A program made the position numbers and the translations under genes. From Massilioclostridium coli (lineage in GTDB: Bacteria > Bacillota > Clostridia > Oscillospirales > Ruminococcaceae), in contig NZ_FMIZ01000005.1 in NCBI RefSeq assembly GCF_900095865.1, forward strand, positions 310,001 through 374,000: a stretch of 64,000 bases of DNA, written 5' to 3'. The notes below the pieces were generated by a model. That model saw only the letters and a list, made by a program, of their open reading frames with translations, had not been told where the DNA came from and did no database searches. Position 1 is the first letter of the stretch; every line of letters starts with the position of its first letter. Of this stretch, positions 18,662 through 27,353 are shown piece after piece.

Positions 18662-19570
18662 ATGAAACATTTATTAAAATTACTGGATTTGACCAAAGAA
18701 GAAATTATTGAACTGCTGGATTTAGCGGATAAATTGAAATATGAAAGTAAAAACGGGATTGAACATCCTATTTTAAAAGGAAAAACATTAGGTATGATTT
18801 TCCAAAAATCCTCTACTAGAACTCGTGTTTCCTTTGAAACTGGAATGTACCAATTGGGTGGCTACCCATTGTTTTTATCTTCCAACGATTTGCAAATTGG
18901 TCGTGGGGAACCCGTTCAAGATACTGCTCGTGTTCTTTCCCGCTATATTGATGGGATTATGATCCGCACTTTTGAACAAAAAGAGGTAGAAGACTTAGCA
19001 GAATATGGTAGTATTCCAATCATCAATGGACTGACCGATTTTTGTCATCCATGCCAGGTGTTGGCGGATTTACAGACAATCCGGGAATATAAAACTGGGT
19101 TTGACGGCTTGAAGATGTGCTATATTGGCGATGGAAATAACATGGCCAACTCTTTAATCGTAGGTGGTCTAAAAGTGGGGATGAAAGTATCTGTTGCTTG
19201 CCCAGAGGGGTATGAACCAGCAAAAGAAGTGTTGGATTTCGCAAAACAATATGATTGCTTTGAACTGACCACCGATCCAAAACAGGCTGCAAAAGATGCG
19301 GATATCTTATTTACAGATGTATGGGCTTCTATGGGACAGGAGGAAGAATCCGTAAAACGCCGTACTGTATTCCAGGGAGTTTATCAAATCAACGATGAAA
19401 TTATGGCAGTGGCAAAACCGGACGCAATGGTGCAGCATTGTTTGCCAGCCCACCGTGGAGAAGAAATTACAGAAGCTGTGTTGGAAGCACATGCGAATGA
19501 AATTTTTGATGAAGCGGAAAATCGCCTACATGCCCAAAAAGCAGTTTTGGTAAAATTGATGGCAGATTAA
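18662..19570 (+). CDS. argF: Ornithine carbamoyltransferase
   Basis: ArgF makes citrulline from ornithine and carbamoyl phosphate, so the three-gene run covers ornithine to arginine. The protein has 302 residues. The carbamoyl-phosphate motif STRTR is near residue 51, HPCQ near 129, and the ornithine-binding HCLPAHRG near 258. Its ribosome binding site (GGAGGGGAA) lies inside the end of argH, 2 bases away, indicating one transcript. A strong terminator follows at 19590. An ArcB-type catabolic role is possible in principle, but linkage to argGH favours biosynthesis. Confidence 0.97.
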   Translation: MKHLLKLLDLTKEEIIELLDLADKLKYESKNGIEHPILKGKTLGMIFQKSSTRTRVSFETGMYQLGGYPLFLSSNDLQIGRGEPVQDTARVLSRYIDGIMIRTFEQKEVEDLAEYGSIPIINGLTDFCHPCQVLADLQTIREYKTGFDGLKMCYIGDGNNMANSLIVGGLKVGMKVSVACPEGYEPAKEVLDFAKQYDCFELTTDPKQAAKDADILFTDVWASMGQEEESVKRRTVFQGVYQINDEIMAVAKPDAMVQHCLPAHRGEEITEAVLEAHANEIFDEAENRLHAQKAVLVKLMAD

Positions 19571-19589
19571 TCAGATTTGTTTGATATCG

Positions 19590-19621
19590 AATAGGGGATT
19601 TTCAGAATCCCCTATTTTTTA
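19590..19621 (+). terminator. arg operon terminator
   Basis: An 11-bp perfect stem (AATAGGGGATT, TTCAG loop, AATCCCCTATT) is followed by a T run, 20 bases after the argF stop. Confidence 0.92.
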
Positions 19622-20002
19622 TTATAACTTTGCCGAAAATGGCCCTGTGATTCTAAAATAGGGTTACGCTAGAGAAAAATAGAGTAAATTCTATCCTGTT
19701 TTATCAGAGAAAAACCAATTCAATACTTTTTGGAATTGTATTTGTCAATGATGAAATAATGGTTATGGCTATACCCAGTAAGAAGTGATTCAAAGTAATT
19801 TCACTTTTTTAATTTCTACCAAATAATCGGATATTGCATTGATAGAATTGAAAAAATTGTTTGTTTTTACAATAAACTCTTTTAACATAAAAATATAAAA
19901 TGATTTTTTTAATTACTATTTTACAATAAATAAAGGGATATGACAGAGTAAATATATGAAATGTTTATAAATGTAAATATTTGATGACAGAGTTTTATAA
20001 AA
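19622..20002. other. Gene-free AT-rich spacer
   Basis: About 380 bases between the arg terminator and the B6-operon promoter. I see no ORF, RNA gene or structured element. Confidence 0.6.
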
Positions 20003-20031
20003 TTGGATTTTGCTTTATGTTGACGTATACT
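20003..20031 (+). promoter_or_regulatory. Putative promoter of the pyridoxal kinase operon
   Basis: TTGGAT at 20003-20008, 17-base spacer, TATACT at 20026-20031. The leader to the ATG at 20071 is about 33 nt. Confidence 0.55.
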
Positions 20032-20070
20032 AAATTTATCCTATTTTTGATGCGAGGAGAGAATCACTCC

Positions 20071-20901
20071 ATGTCACACAACAATCAGAAGAAAATTGCG
20101 GTAATCAATGATTTTTCCGGATTTGGGCGATGTTCTATTGCGGTGGCGTTGCCGATTATTTCTGCTATGAAAATTCAGTGCTGTCCTATCCCCACAGCGA
20201 TTTTTTCCAACCACACAGGTTTTCAAAGTTTTTACTACAAAGACTATACCCAATCCATGAAGCCGTATATTGCAGAATGGAAAAAACTTGGATTGCAGTT
20301 TGAAGGGATTGATACTGGATTTTTGGGATCGGAAGAACAAATTGAAATTGTAATTGATTTTTTTCAACAATTCAAATCCAGCCATACGATTGGAATTGTA
20401 GACCCTGTTATGGGGGACAATGGTAAGCTGTATCCGACTTACAGTCCAAAGCTGGCATCAAAAATGCACCGGTTAGTAGAATACGCCGATATTTTAACAC
20501 CAAATCTAACCGAAGCATGTATTTTAACAGGAAAAGGTTATCGGGAAAATTATAGTATGCCTGAATTAGAGAAAATGTGTCATCTATTATCTCAGCAAGG
20601 GCCAAAAAAGATTGTGATTTCTGGCATTCAAGATGGAGAGTATATTGGAAATTTTGTGTATGAACAAGGCAAGGAAAGCAAAATAATCCGCTCCCTAAAA
20701 ATTGGTGCTACCCGTTCTGGAACGGGGGATGTTTTTTCTTCTATTATTGCAGGTGCCGCTGTCAATGGAATAGATTTTTACCAATCTGTTCAGTTGGCAA
20801 CTGATTTTATCTCAAAATCAGTTTTAAAAACAACTGAAATGGGGATTCCGGATACAGATGGGATCTGTTTTGAAGAATTTTTAACAGACTTAATAGTTTA
20901 G
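20071..20901 (+). CDS. Pyridoxal/pyridoxamine kinase
   Basis: The protein has 276 residues and belongs to the ribokinase-like PdxK/PdxY group, which phosphorylates vitamin B6 vitamers with ATP. Visible blocks are NDFSGFGRCSIAVALPI at the N-terminus, VDPVMGDNGKLY in the middle, TPNLTEA, and the ATP/catalytic ATRSGTGDVFSS (anion hole GTGD with the base Asp). The frame opens earlier at a TTG (19981), but GAGGAGA 10-12 bases before the ATG at 20071 marks the real start. It is 11 bases ahead of an ECF S-component gene, which suggests uptake and trapping of a B6 vitamer. ThiD-like kinases for hydroxymethylpyrimidine are relatives, so that substrate is the main alternative. Confidence 0.88.
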   Translation: MSHNNQKKIAVINDFSGFGRCSIAVALPIISAMKIQCCPIPTAIFSNHTGFQSFYYKDYTQSMKPYIAEWKKLGLQFEGIDTGFLGSEEQIEIVIDFFQQFKSSHTIGIVDPVMGDNGKLYPTYSPKLASKMHRLVEYADILTPNLTEACILTGKGYRENYSMPELEKMCHLLSQQGPKKIVISGIQDGEYIGNFVYEQGKESKIIRSLKIGATRSGTGDVFSSIIAGAAVNGIDFYQSVQLATDFISKSVLKTTEMGIPDTDGICFEEFLTDLIV

Positions 20902-20912
20902 GGGGAGTTCTT

Positions 20913-21437
20913 ATGCAACAGAACACAACAAAAGTAAAATACCTGGTATTATCAGCGATGTTCGCCGCATTAATTTTTGTTTTAACCGCTTATCTACACA
21001 TTCCCAGCCATACCGGATACACCCATGTTGGTGATGCGTTTATTTATATGGCAGCTAGCTTATTACCTACCCCTTATGCGATAGGCGCCAGTGTAGTTGG
21101 TGCAGCGATGGCAGATGCTTTGTCTGGCTATGTTATTTGGGTAGTACCTACTATTATTATTAAGGCGCTTACAGTATTTTGTTTTACCAATAAGGCAAAA
21201 ACGATATTGTGTAAACGGAACTTATTTGGCTTAATACCTGCGTTTGCTCTTTGCGTAGGGGGATATTATCTGGCTGAAGTAATTATCGTGCAAAACTGGA
21301 TTTCGCCTTTGGCGGGAATTACCGGTTATTTCGTTCAAATTGGGTTCAGCGGTGGATTATATCTGGTTTTAGGGTTTGCTTTGGATCGAATGGGGTTTAA
21401 ACAGCGCAATCGTATTTTTAGTCAAAACAACGCATAG
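20913..21437 (+). CDS. ECF transporter S component (putative B6-vitamer or related vitamin binder)
   Basis: The protein has 174 residues and five or six membrane helices, the size and layout of substrate-binding S components of energy-coupling factor transporters. Family-like segments are LSAMFAALIFVLTAYLHIP, GYTHVGDAFIYMAASLLP and the small-residue-rich GASVVGAAMADALSGY. It resembles the TIGR04002-type family that sits beside the radical SAM family encoded next. No EcfA or EcfT genes are present, so it must share a general ECF module from elsewhere. GGGGGAG precedes the ATG. The kinase upstream points to pyridoxal, pyridoxine or pyridoxamine as substrate; this is inference. Confidence 0.8.
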   Translation: MQQNTTKVKYLVLSAMFAALIFVLTAYLHIPSHTGYTHVGDAFIYMAASLLPTPYAIGASVVGAAMADALSGYVIWVVPTIIIKALTVFCFTNKAKTILCKRNLFGLIPAFALCVGGYYLAEVIIVQNWISPLAGITGYFVQIGFSGGLYLVLGFALDRMGFKQRNRIFSQNNA

Positions 21438-21448
21438 GAGGAAATAAT

Positions 21449-22054
21449 ATGACAATTTTATATCCAGCGAAAGATGGGCTATATGTGAATTTAACCAACC
21501 GATGCCCATGTTCCTGTACTTTTTGTTTAAGACAGAACCAGGATGGGGTATATGGCTCGGATTCCTTGTGGTTGGAACATGAGCCCAGTTTTGAAGAAAT
21601 TTTAGAAGAGCTGAAAAAACAGAATCTTACCCAATATAACGAACTGGTATTTTGCGGATATGGGGAACCTACTGAGCGTTTGGATGTTTTGTTACAGGTT
21701 GCTGCCTACTGTAAGAGAGCATGTCCTTCTTTGCTCATCCGTATCAATACCAATGGGCTGGCGGATTTAATATGGAAGAAGCCTACTGCGCAACAATTAA
21801 AAGGATTGATTGACACTGTTTCGATCAGTTTAAATGCACCAGATGCGGAAGAATATTACCGATTGACCAGGAGCAAATTTGGTTTCAAATCTTTTGACGC
21901 GATGTTACAATATGCAAAAGATTGCACCAAGTATGTACCAAATGTGGTTATGACGGTTGTAGACCAGGTGACGACCCTGGAAGAACAGCAAAAGAGCAAA
22001 GAAATTTGTGATAGCATTGGTGTTACTTTACGGGTTCGTCCTTATGAAGAATAA
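21449..22054 (+). CDS. Radical SAM protein of the TatD-linked type
   Basis: The protein has 201 residues, a short radical SAM enzyme. The 4Fe-4S-binding CPCSCTFC (CX3CX2C) lies near residues 18-25, followed by a glycine-rich SAM-contacting FCGYGEPTERLD and RINTNGLADL. No extra C-terminal Fe-S cluster domain is visible. It matches the small family described as TatD-family-associated radical SAM proteins (TIGR04038-like). In many Clostridia these are next to a TatD nuclease, which is missing here. GGAGGAAAT is 7 bases before the ATG, and the gene is 11 bases after the S component, so the three genes are one operon. The reaction is unknown. Confidence 0.82.
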   Translation: MTILYPAKDGLYVNLTNRCPCSCTFCLRQNQDGVYGSDSLWLEHEPSFEEILEELKKQNLTQYNELVFCGYGEPTERLDVLLQVAAYCKRACPSLLIRINTNGLADLIWKKPTAQQLKGLIDTVSISLNAPDAEEYYRLTRSKFGFKSFDAMLQYAKDCTKYVPNVVMTVVDQVTTLEEQQKSKEICDSIGVTLRVRPYEE

Positions 22055-22186
22055 TTTTAAATAAAATATGAACATTTAGCGATTGTGTAAATTTTGTTTA
22101 TTTAGGGTATACTATGGTTGCATCCTGCCGGAATAGATGTTATACTAGCAATAGATTCTATATTTCGTTTTATGATATTGTATATC

Positions 22187-22286
22187 CATTAAAAGGGAGT
22201 AGTTGAAATACATCATCAACAACCTCGATTACGCTAGTGTAATCTGGTGGTGTATACCAAACCAGTTGGTAACAAGACTTTTAATG
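22187..22286 (+). ncRNA. yybP-ykoY (Mn2+-sensing) riboswitch aptamer
   Basis: The leader of the P-type ATPase gene holds the family hallmarks. P1 is formed by CATTAAAAG (22187-22195) and CTTTTAATG (22278-22286). The conserved 5' strand reads AAGGGAGTAG, the 3' side reads AACAAGACTTTT (consensus GCGAGACCUUU), and an internal hairpin GATTAC...GTAATC lies near 22227-22243. This RNA class binds Mn2+ and usually switches on metal exporters. The 3' P1 strand is also the 5' arm of the terminator that follows, giving a simple transcriptional on-switch. Confidence 0.8.
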
Positions 22287-22325
22287 TAATTCCGATGAAA
22301 GGGATTACATTAAAAGTCTTTTTTG
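22274..22325 (+). terminator. Riboswitch-controlled terminator
   Basis: A stem of 17 perfect pairs, extendable to 20 with one wobble (22274-22293 with 22301-22320), has a GATGAAA loop and a TTTTT tail. Bases 22278-22286 are shared with the aptamer P1, so metal-bound P1 should prevent termination. Confidence 0.88.
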
Positions 22326-22382
22326 TTACTTTACAATGGAATAGTGGAATCAAAAAGGAAATACAAAAGGAGTGGATTGCCA

Positions 22383-25001
22383 ATGGCAGCATATTTTAAC
22401 CAGTCTGCGGAATCCGTATTAAAGGCATTGGATACCCAAATGGAGGGGCTGCAGGATTCCCAAGTAACAGAACGCCGGCAAAAATATGGCGATAATACAT
22501 TGACAGAGACCAAACGAAAATCGCCAATTGTGGTTTTTTTAGAGCAATTTAAAGATTTATTGGTTGGTATCCTGATTGTAGCCGCAATTATTTCAATGTT
22601 TTCAGGAGAAATAGAAAGTACCATTGTTATTTTTGCGGTGATTATCCTGAACGCGATTTTAGGCACTGTACAGCATTTTAAAGCGGAAAAGTCCTTAGCT
22701 AGTTTAAAATCTCTTTCTTCTCCTACAGCCAAAGTACTGCGGAATGGTGTGAAAATTGAAATCCCTTCTGCTGAAGTAGTACCAGGGGATATCGTATTTT
22801 TAGAAGCTGGCGATATGGTTGTGGCAGATGGCAGGATTTTGGAGAACTATTCCCTACAGGTGAATGAAAGCTCTTTAACGGGAGAATCGGAGAATGTAAC
22901 CAAAATAGCGGAAAAGATCAACCAAGATAAATTGCCTTTGGGGGACCAGAAGAATATGGTATTTTCTGGGTCGTTTATTACCTATGGCAGAGCAGTTATG
23001 GTAGTTACATCTACAGGAATGAATACCGAAATTGGTAAGATTGCTACCTTAATGAACCAGACACAACAAAAAGCAACCCCATTACAAGTGAGTTTGGATG
23101 AATTTAGCAAAAAATTAGCTCTTGTAATCATTGCTATCTGTATTGTGGTATTTGGGCTAGGATTATATCGTAGTATGCCTTTCCTGGATGCTTTGATGTT
23201 TGCGGTTGCCTTAGCTGTAGCGGCAATTCCAGAGGCTTTGAGCAGTATTGTTACCATTGTATTGGCAATGGGAACACAGAAGATGGTAAAAGAAAACGCC
23301 ATTATCAAACAATTAAAAGCAGTAGAAAGTTTGGGTTCTGTATCCATTATCTGTTCGGATAAAACAGGGACATTAACCCAAAATAAAATGACCGTACAGC
23401 AAATTTATACAGACCATCAATTATTTGATTGCAAAAAGTTAGATCGTTCCAATCCAGTCCATCAACTATTATTGGACACAGCTGTATTGGCAAATGACGC
23501 TACTATTATTGATGGAAACCCCATTGGAGACCCCACTGAATTTGCTTTGATTGATTTAGCGCATCATTTTGAAGTAGAGGAAGTCTCTTATAGAGAACAG
23601 TACCCTCGATTATCGGAAATTCCATTTGATTCTGATCGGAAACTGATGAGTACTGTCCATATGCTAAATGGAAAACGCATGATGCTCACAAAGGGTGCAT
23701 TGGACGTGCTAATGGAACGGGTCACCCAAATTTACACGGCAAAGGGTGTCTGTCCAATTACGCCAGAAGATAAACAGAAAATTTTGGATGCCAACCAACA
23801 CTTATCTGAAAATGGGCTGCGTGTTCTTGCTTTCGCCTGCAAAGAACTGAATACAGAAAATAATATTACATTAGAAGATGAGCAGGGATATACCTTTGTA
23901 GGATTAATTTCGATGATAGACCCTCCAAGGGAAGAATCCAAGCAGGCGGTAGCCGATGCCCGCCGTGCTGGCATTAAACCAATTATGATTACTGGCGACC
24001 ATAAAGTAACTGCTTCCGCTATTGCCAAACAAATCGGCATTATGCAGGAAGGGGATATGGCGTTAACTGGATTGGAATTGGATGCGTTTACCGACCAGCA
24101 GTTGGATGAAGTGTTGGAAAAAGTTTCTGTTTACGCAAGAGTATCTCCGGAGCATAAAATCCGTATTGTAGACGCATGGCAAAGAAAAGGCAAAATTGTT
24201 TCTATGACTGGAGATGGAGTAAACGATGCACCAGCTCTGAAAAAGGCGGATATCGGAATTGCAATGGGTATTACTGGTACTGAAGTATCCAAAGATGCCG
24301 CTTCGATGATTTTAACGGATGATAACTTTGCAACCATTGTAAAAGCGGTTGCCAATGGTAGAAATGTATACCGCAATATTAAAAACGCAATTAAATTCCT
24401 GTTAGGTGGCAATATGGCAGGAATTTTAGTGGTACTGTATACTTCTATTGCAGCGTTGCCAGTTCCATTTGTTCCTGTACATTTGTTGTTTATCAACTTG
24501 CTGACGGATAGCCTTCCTGCAATTGCAATTGGTATGGAACCAGCCAGTAAGGATGTTTTAAAAGACCCTCCACGTGATCCAAAAGAAGGTATTTTAACAG
24601 GGGACTTTTTAATGCGGATCTGTGTAGAAGGTTGTATTATTGGAATTTTCACTTTAATTGCTTTCTACATTGGATTGCAGACTTCCGCTGCTGTTGCAAG
24701 TACCATGGCTTTTTGTACTTTATCTTTGGCACGATTGTTCCATGGGTTCAACTGTAGAAGCAAACACTCTATTGGAAAAGTAGGGCTGTTTAGCAATATT
24801 TACAGTGTACTTGCTTTTGTAGTGGGTGTGTTGCTATTAAGCGCAGTGATGTATATCCCATTCTTGCATGGTTTATTCTCAGTTGCTCCATTAAGTGGTG
24901 CTAATATTGGTTTTATTTATTTGCTGGCATTTTGTCCAACCTTTATTATCCAGCTTTACAAGAGTATCCGGGAAGCTGTTTTCAATAGAAAAAACAGATA
25001 A
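22383..25001 (+). CDS. P-type cation-transporting ATPase (Ca2+/Mn2+ exporter type)
   Basis: The protein has 872 residues and is a P2-type ATPase resembling bacterial Ca2+ pumps. Landmarks are an N-terminal cation-ATPase domain, actuator TGES near residue 166, M4 AAIPEALSSIVTIVLAMG, the phosphorylated DKTGTLT near 326, the hinge TGDGVNDAP near 611, M6 INLLTDSLPAIAIG, and a C-terminal bundle of four helices. The frame opens earlier at 22323, but AAAGGAG 10 bases before the ATG at 22383 sets the start. It lies directly behind a manganese riboswitch, so Mn2+ efflux is the favoured job even though homology alone would say calcium. M4 reads PEALSS in place of the PEGLP common in Ca2+/Mn2+ pumps. 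Confidence 0.93.
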   Translation: MAAYFNQSAESVLKALDTQMEGLQDSQVTERRQKYGDNTLTETKRKSPIVVFLEQFKDLLVGILIVAAIISMFSGEIESTIVIFAVIILNAILGTVQHFKAEKSLASLKSLSSPTAKVLRNGVKIEIPSAEVVPGDIVFLEAGDMVVADGRILENYSLQVNESSLTGESENVTKIAEKINQDKLPLGDQKNMVFSGSFITYGRAVMVVTSTGMNTEIGKIATLMNQTQQKATPLQVSLDEFSKKLALVIIAICIVVFGLGLYRSMPFLDALMFAVALAVAAIPEALSSIVTIVLAMGTQKMVKENAIIKQLKAVESLGSVSIICSDKTGTLTQNKMTVQQIYTDHQLFDCKKLDRSNPVHQLLLDTAVLANDATIIDGNPIGDPTEFALIDLAHHFEVEEVSYREQYPRLSEIPFDSDRKLMSTVHMLNGKRMMLTKGALDVLMERVTQIYTAKGVCPITPEDKQKILDANQHLSENGLRVLAFACKELNTENNITLEDEQGYTFVGLISMIDPPREESKQAVADARRAGIKPIMITGDHKVTASAIAKQIGIMQEGDMALTGLELDAFTDQQLDEVLEKVSVYARVSPEHKIRIVDAWQRKGKIVSMTGDGVNDAPALKKADIGIAMGITGTEVSKDAASMILTDDNFATIVKAVANGRNVYRNIKNAIKFLLGGNMAGILVVLYTSIAALPVPFVPVHLLFINLLTDSLPAIAIGMEPASKDVLKDPPRDPKEGILTGDFLMRICVEGCIIGIFTLIAFYIGLQTSAAVASTMAFCTLSLARLFHGFNCRSKHSIGKVGLFSNIYSVLAFVVGVLLLSAVMYIPFLHGLFSVAPLSGANIGFIYLLAFCPTFIIQLYKSIREAVFNRKNR

Positions 25002-25116
25002 TTTGCAGTGAAATAAAAAGTTCACATTTTTATAACACACCATGCGATTTTGAATCCTACAATAATAATTGTAAAAAGAAAGAAAAACAAACATCTACTA
25101 ACAGAAGGTGATTCCA

Positions 25117-25143
25117 ATGGGAAAAATAATAAACGTTCGTTGA
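25117..25143 (+). other. Eight-codon leader mini-ORF before hsp20
   Basis: After GAAGGTG, an ATG begins MGKIINVR followed by TGA. Past the TGA the frame stays open for ten codons (PVNPNRTHVN) to a stop at 25176. A CGTTCG...CGAACG inverted repeat flanks the TGA. Function is unknown, and it may be chance. The rest of 25002-25219 is AT-rich, with only a weak 5-bp hairpin at 25008-25025. Confidence 0.3.
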
Positions 25144-25219
25144 CCTGTTAATCCAAACCGAACGCATGTAAATTGAATCGGATTAAATAATTAATACTTT
25201 TTAATCGGAGGTAATTTAT

Positions 25220-25678
25220 ATGTTTGCCATGAGACCTTATAACAATCGTAGACACAATCTGTCCTCTTATAATCCATTCCGCGAGATGGAAGAGCTAGAA
25301 AGAAATTTCTTTGACAGGCCATTTGATTTCTTTGATGACCATATGTTGTCAGAGTTTAAAACAGATATCATAGACCATGGTAATGAATATGTTTTGGAAG
25401 CGGATCTTCCAGGATTTAACAAAGATGACATTAGCTTGGATATTGATGGTGATGTATTGACTATTAAAGCGGAACGTCACTCTGAACATGAAGAAAAGGA
25501 TAAGAAAAATAATTACGTTCGCTGTGAACGTTCTTATGGATCTTATTCCAGACAGTTTGATGTGTCAGAGGTAGATACAGACCATATTAAAGCGAAATAT
25601 GATAATGGTGTTTTGAAACTAACTCTTCCAAAAAAGAAAGAAGAAGTAAAAACATCAAAGCGATTACAGATTGAATAG
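25220..25678 (+). CDS. Hsp20 / small heat-shock protein
   Basis: The protein has 152 residues with an alpha-crystallin domain (about 42-140) that holds unfolding proteins in an ATP-independent way. Family features are VLEADLPGFNKDDISLDIDGDVLTIKAE-like strands (read from 25396), RSYGSYSRQFDV, and the NGVLKLTLPK strand with the C-terminal IxI-like RLQIE. The ATG at 25220 has GGAGG 9 bases upstream. No CIRCE or CtsR heptad repeats are seen in the leader. The gene is monocistronic, with a strong terminator right after. Confidence 0.95.
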   Translation: MFAMRPYNNRRHNLSSYNPFREMEELERNFFDRPFDFFDDHMLSEFKTDIIDHGNEYVLEADLPGFNKDDISLDIDGDVLTIKAERHSEHEEKDKKNNYVRCERSYGSYSRQFDVSEVDTDHIKAKYDNGVLKLTLPKKKEEVKTSKRLQIE

Positions 25679-25682
25679 TAGG

Positions 25683-25716
25683 AGCCTGATAGGAAATTTT
25701 CCTATCAGGCTTTTTA
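25683..25716 (+). terminator. hsp20 terminator
   Basis: An 11-bp perfect stem (AGCCTGATAGG / CCTATCAGGCT) is followed by TTTTT, starting 4 bases after the stop. Confidence 0.92.
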
Positions 25717-26313
25717 CATGGTATCTTTTAGATATGGAAAAAAGAGTAGTGCAACAATTATAATGGAGAGCTTTATCCAAGCCGAAAAGTGAAAGAATGA
25801 TTAAATAGCGAATAAAATAGTACTTTTTTTGACTCGTTTACAGGTGGCAGCGTGCAATAATAGAAATCAGCATCTCTTATAGTAGGATTGTGCAAGAGAT
25901 GCTCTTGACTATCTGATTAAGTGTGAAAAGCTTTTTCAATTTTATTTAAGTTAGATAAGATTTTAGCAAGTTTCCAGAAGGATAGCCTAAATAAACATTT
26001 TTATTATTGACCTATTTTGATGGATTGTAATTGAAAAAGAATATTATGTTGAAATTATAACACTACAAAAATCATTTTATCGAAAAGGATACAACAGTTA
26101 TTTATGGAATAAGAGCATAAAGATTTTATTGTTTCTAGTAATGTTTTTGTGAGTCGTATTTTTTTAAGCGGTTTTTATATTTGGCAGTATTCCTTACAGA
26201 TTTATATCCATTTAGTAAGGTAGTGCGATGTAATATTTTTGTTGTCCCATTTTCCGTGTTTATAAAACAATCTACGGGATTGGTTTTATAGTGATCCTAT
26301 TATCATAAAATAA
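25717..26313. other. Gene-free AT-rich spacer with one hairpin
   Basis: About 600 bases with no plausible ORF. The only structure I see is a 10-bp stem, AGCATCTCTT (25869-25878) with AAGAGATGCT (25894-25903), with a 15-base loop and no T run. Its role is unknown. Confidence 0.5.
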
Positions 26314-26374
26314 AAAATATCCTTTCTGGTGTATCAGTGCATTGCATTACAATATCATACAGAAAGGATATTTT
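26314..26374 (-). terminator. Terminator of the gltX-dehydrogenase operon
   Basis: A 15-bp stem (AAAATATCCTTTCTG / CAGAAAGGATATTTT) encloses a 31-base loop, 11 bases past the minus-strand stop, with a T run in that direction. Confidence 0.75.
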
Positions 26375-26384
26375 TATTCAGATA

Positions 26385-27341
26385 TTAATTAATTTGATTT
26401 TGTGGACTGCCATTTAAAAAGGCTGTTAGGTTATCCACAGCGATTTGTAATAATCGAGAACGTGTTTCATAACCCGCCCAAGCAATATGAGGAGTAATAT
26501 GGCAGTTTTTTGCTGTTAGTAATGGATTGGTTGCAAGAATTGGTTCTTGGGAAACCACATCTATTCCAGCACCTGCAATTTTACCGCTATTTAGCGCATC
26601 TGCCAAGGCTTGTTCCTCAACAATTGGCCCTCGTGCCGTATTGATTAATAGGGCGGTTGGCTTCATTTTAGAAAGCCGTTCCCTGTTGATGAGATGTTCT
26701 GTTTGTTCCGTTAATGGACAGTGGATGCTAACAATATCACTTTGTTGTAACAGATTATCTAAATTGATAAAATGGATTCCCTGTTGTTCTAATTCTGGTT
26801 TTGGTGTTCTGGTATATGCCAATACCTTCATCCCAAATGCAGTTGCAATTGCTGCCATTTGCTGTCCAATGCAACCACAACCAATAATTCCTAATGTTTT
26901 TCCAAGCAGTTCGAAGGTTGGAAAATAGTAAGAAAAATCTTTGCAGTTTTGCCAATCTCCTTGATGGACGGATTGGCTGTGCTCATCGATTTTATTGTAA
27001 AAGGAAAGGATATGGGCAAATGCGTTTTGAGCGACAGCAGCGGTGGAATATTCGGGTACATTACAGATGGTAATCCCTTTTTGGGCTGCGTAGTGGATAT
27101 CTTCAATGACATTATAGCCTGTTGCGAATACGCCAATGTATGTTAAGTTGGGACAAGCATCCAGTACCTGGTTGGAAATCAGTGATTTGTTGGTAAATGC
27201 GATTTCCGCAGTTCCAATTCGTTCTGCTACCAATTCTGGTGGGGTACGGTCATAACAATCCACTTCACCAAACTGTTGGAAAACATCCAGGCTCAAATCG
27301 TTAGAAGCAAGGGCAGCGGTATCCAATAAAACTAGTTTCAT
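26385..27341 (-). CDS. D-2-hydroxyacid dehydrogenase (glycerate/hydroxypyruvate reductase type)
   Basis: The protein has 318 residues and is an NAD(P)-dependent D-isomer 2-hydroxyacid dehydrogenase. The Rossmann motif is GCGCIG (154-159). The catalytic trio is R237 (NTARGPIVEE), E266 (QEP) and H285 (TPHIAW), all present. The substrate-binding loop FATGYNVID-like segment (FATGYNVIED) resembles glycerate dehydrogenases (HprA). It would interconvert a 2-oxoacid such as hydroxypyruvate and its D-hydroxyacid. The start at 27341 is 12 bases after gltX, with the ribosome binding site (TAAGGA) in the gap, so the two genes are cotranscribed. Exact substrate is uncertain. Confidence 0.9.
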   Translation of the reverse strand: MKLVLLDTAALASNDLSLDVFQQFGEVDCYDRTPPELVAERIGTAEIAFTNKSLISNQVLDACPNLTYIGVFATGYNVIEDIHYAAQKGITICNVPEYSTAAVAQNAFAHILSFYNKIDEHSQSVHQGDWQNCKDFSYYFPTFELLGKTLGIIGCGCIGQQMAAIATAFGMKVLAYTRTPKPELEQQGIHFINLDNLLQQSDIVSIHCPLTEQTEHLINRERLSKMKPTALLINTARGPIVEEQALADALNSGKIAGAGIDVVSQEPILATNPLLTAKNCHITPHIAWAGYETRSRLLQIAVDNLTAFLNGSPQNQIN

Positions 27342-27353
27342 TATAATGTGTCC

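Noticed and set aside
22323-22382. Longer N-terminus of the P-type ATPase starting in the riboswitch terminator tail
   Set aside because: That start overlaps the terminator T run and lacks a ribosome binding site; AAAGGAG before 22383 fits.
25117-25176. Selenoprotein reading of the hsp20 leader ORF
   Set aside because: No stem-loop of bacterial SECIS form follows the TGA, and the peptide resembles no known selenoprotein. It is kept only as a low-level observation.
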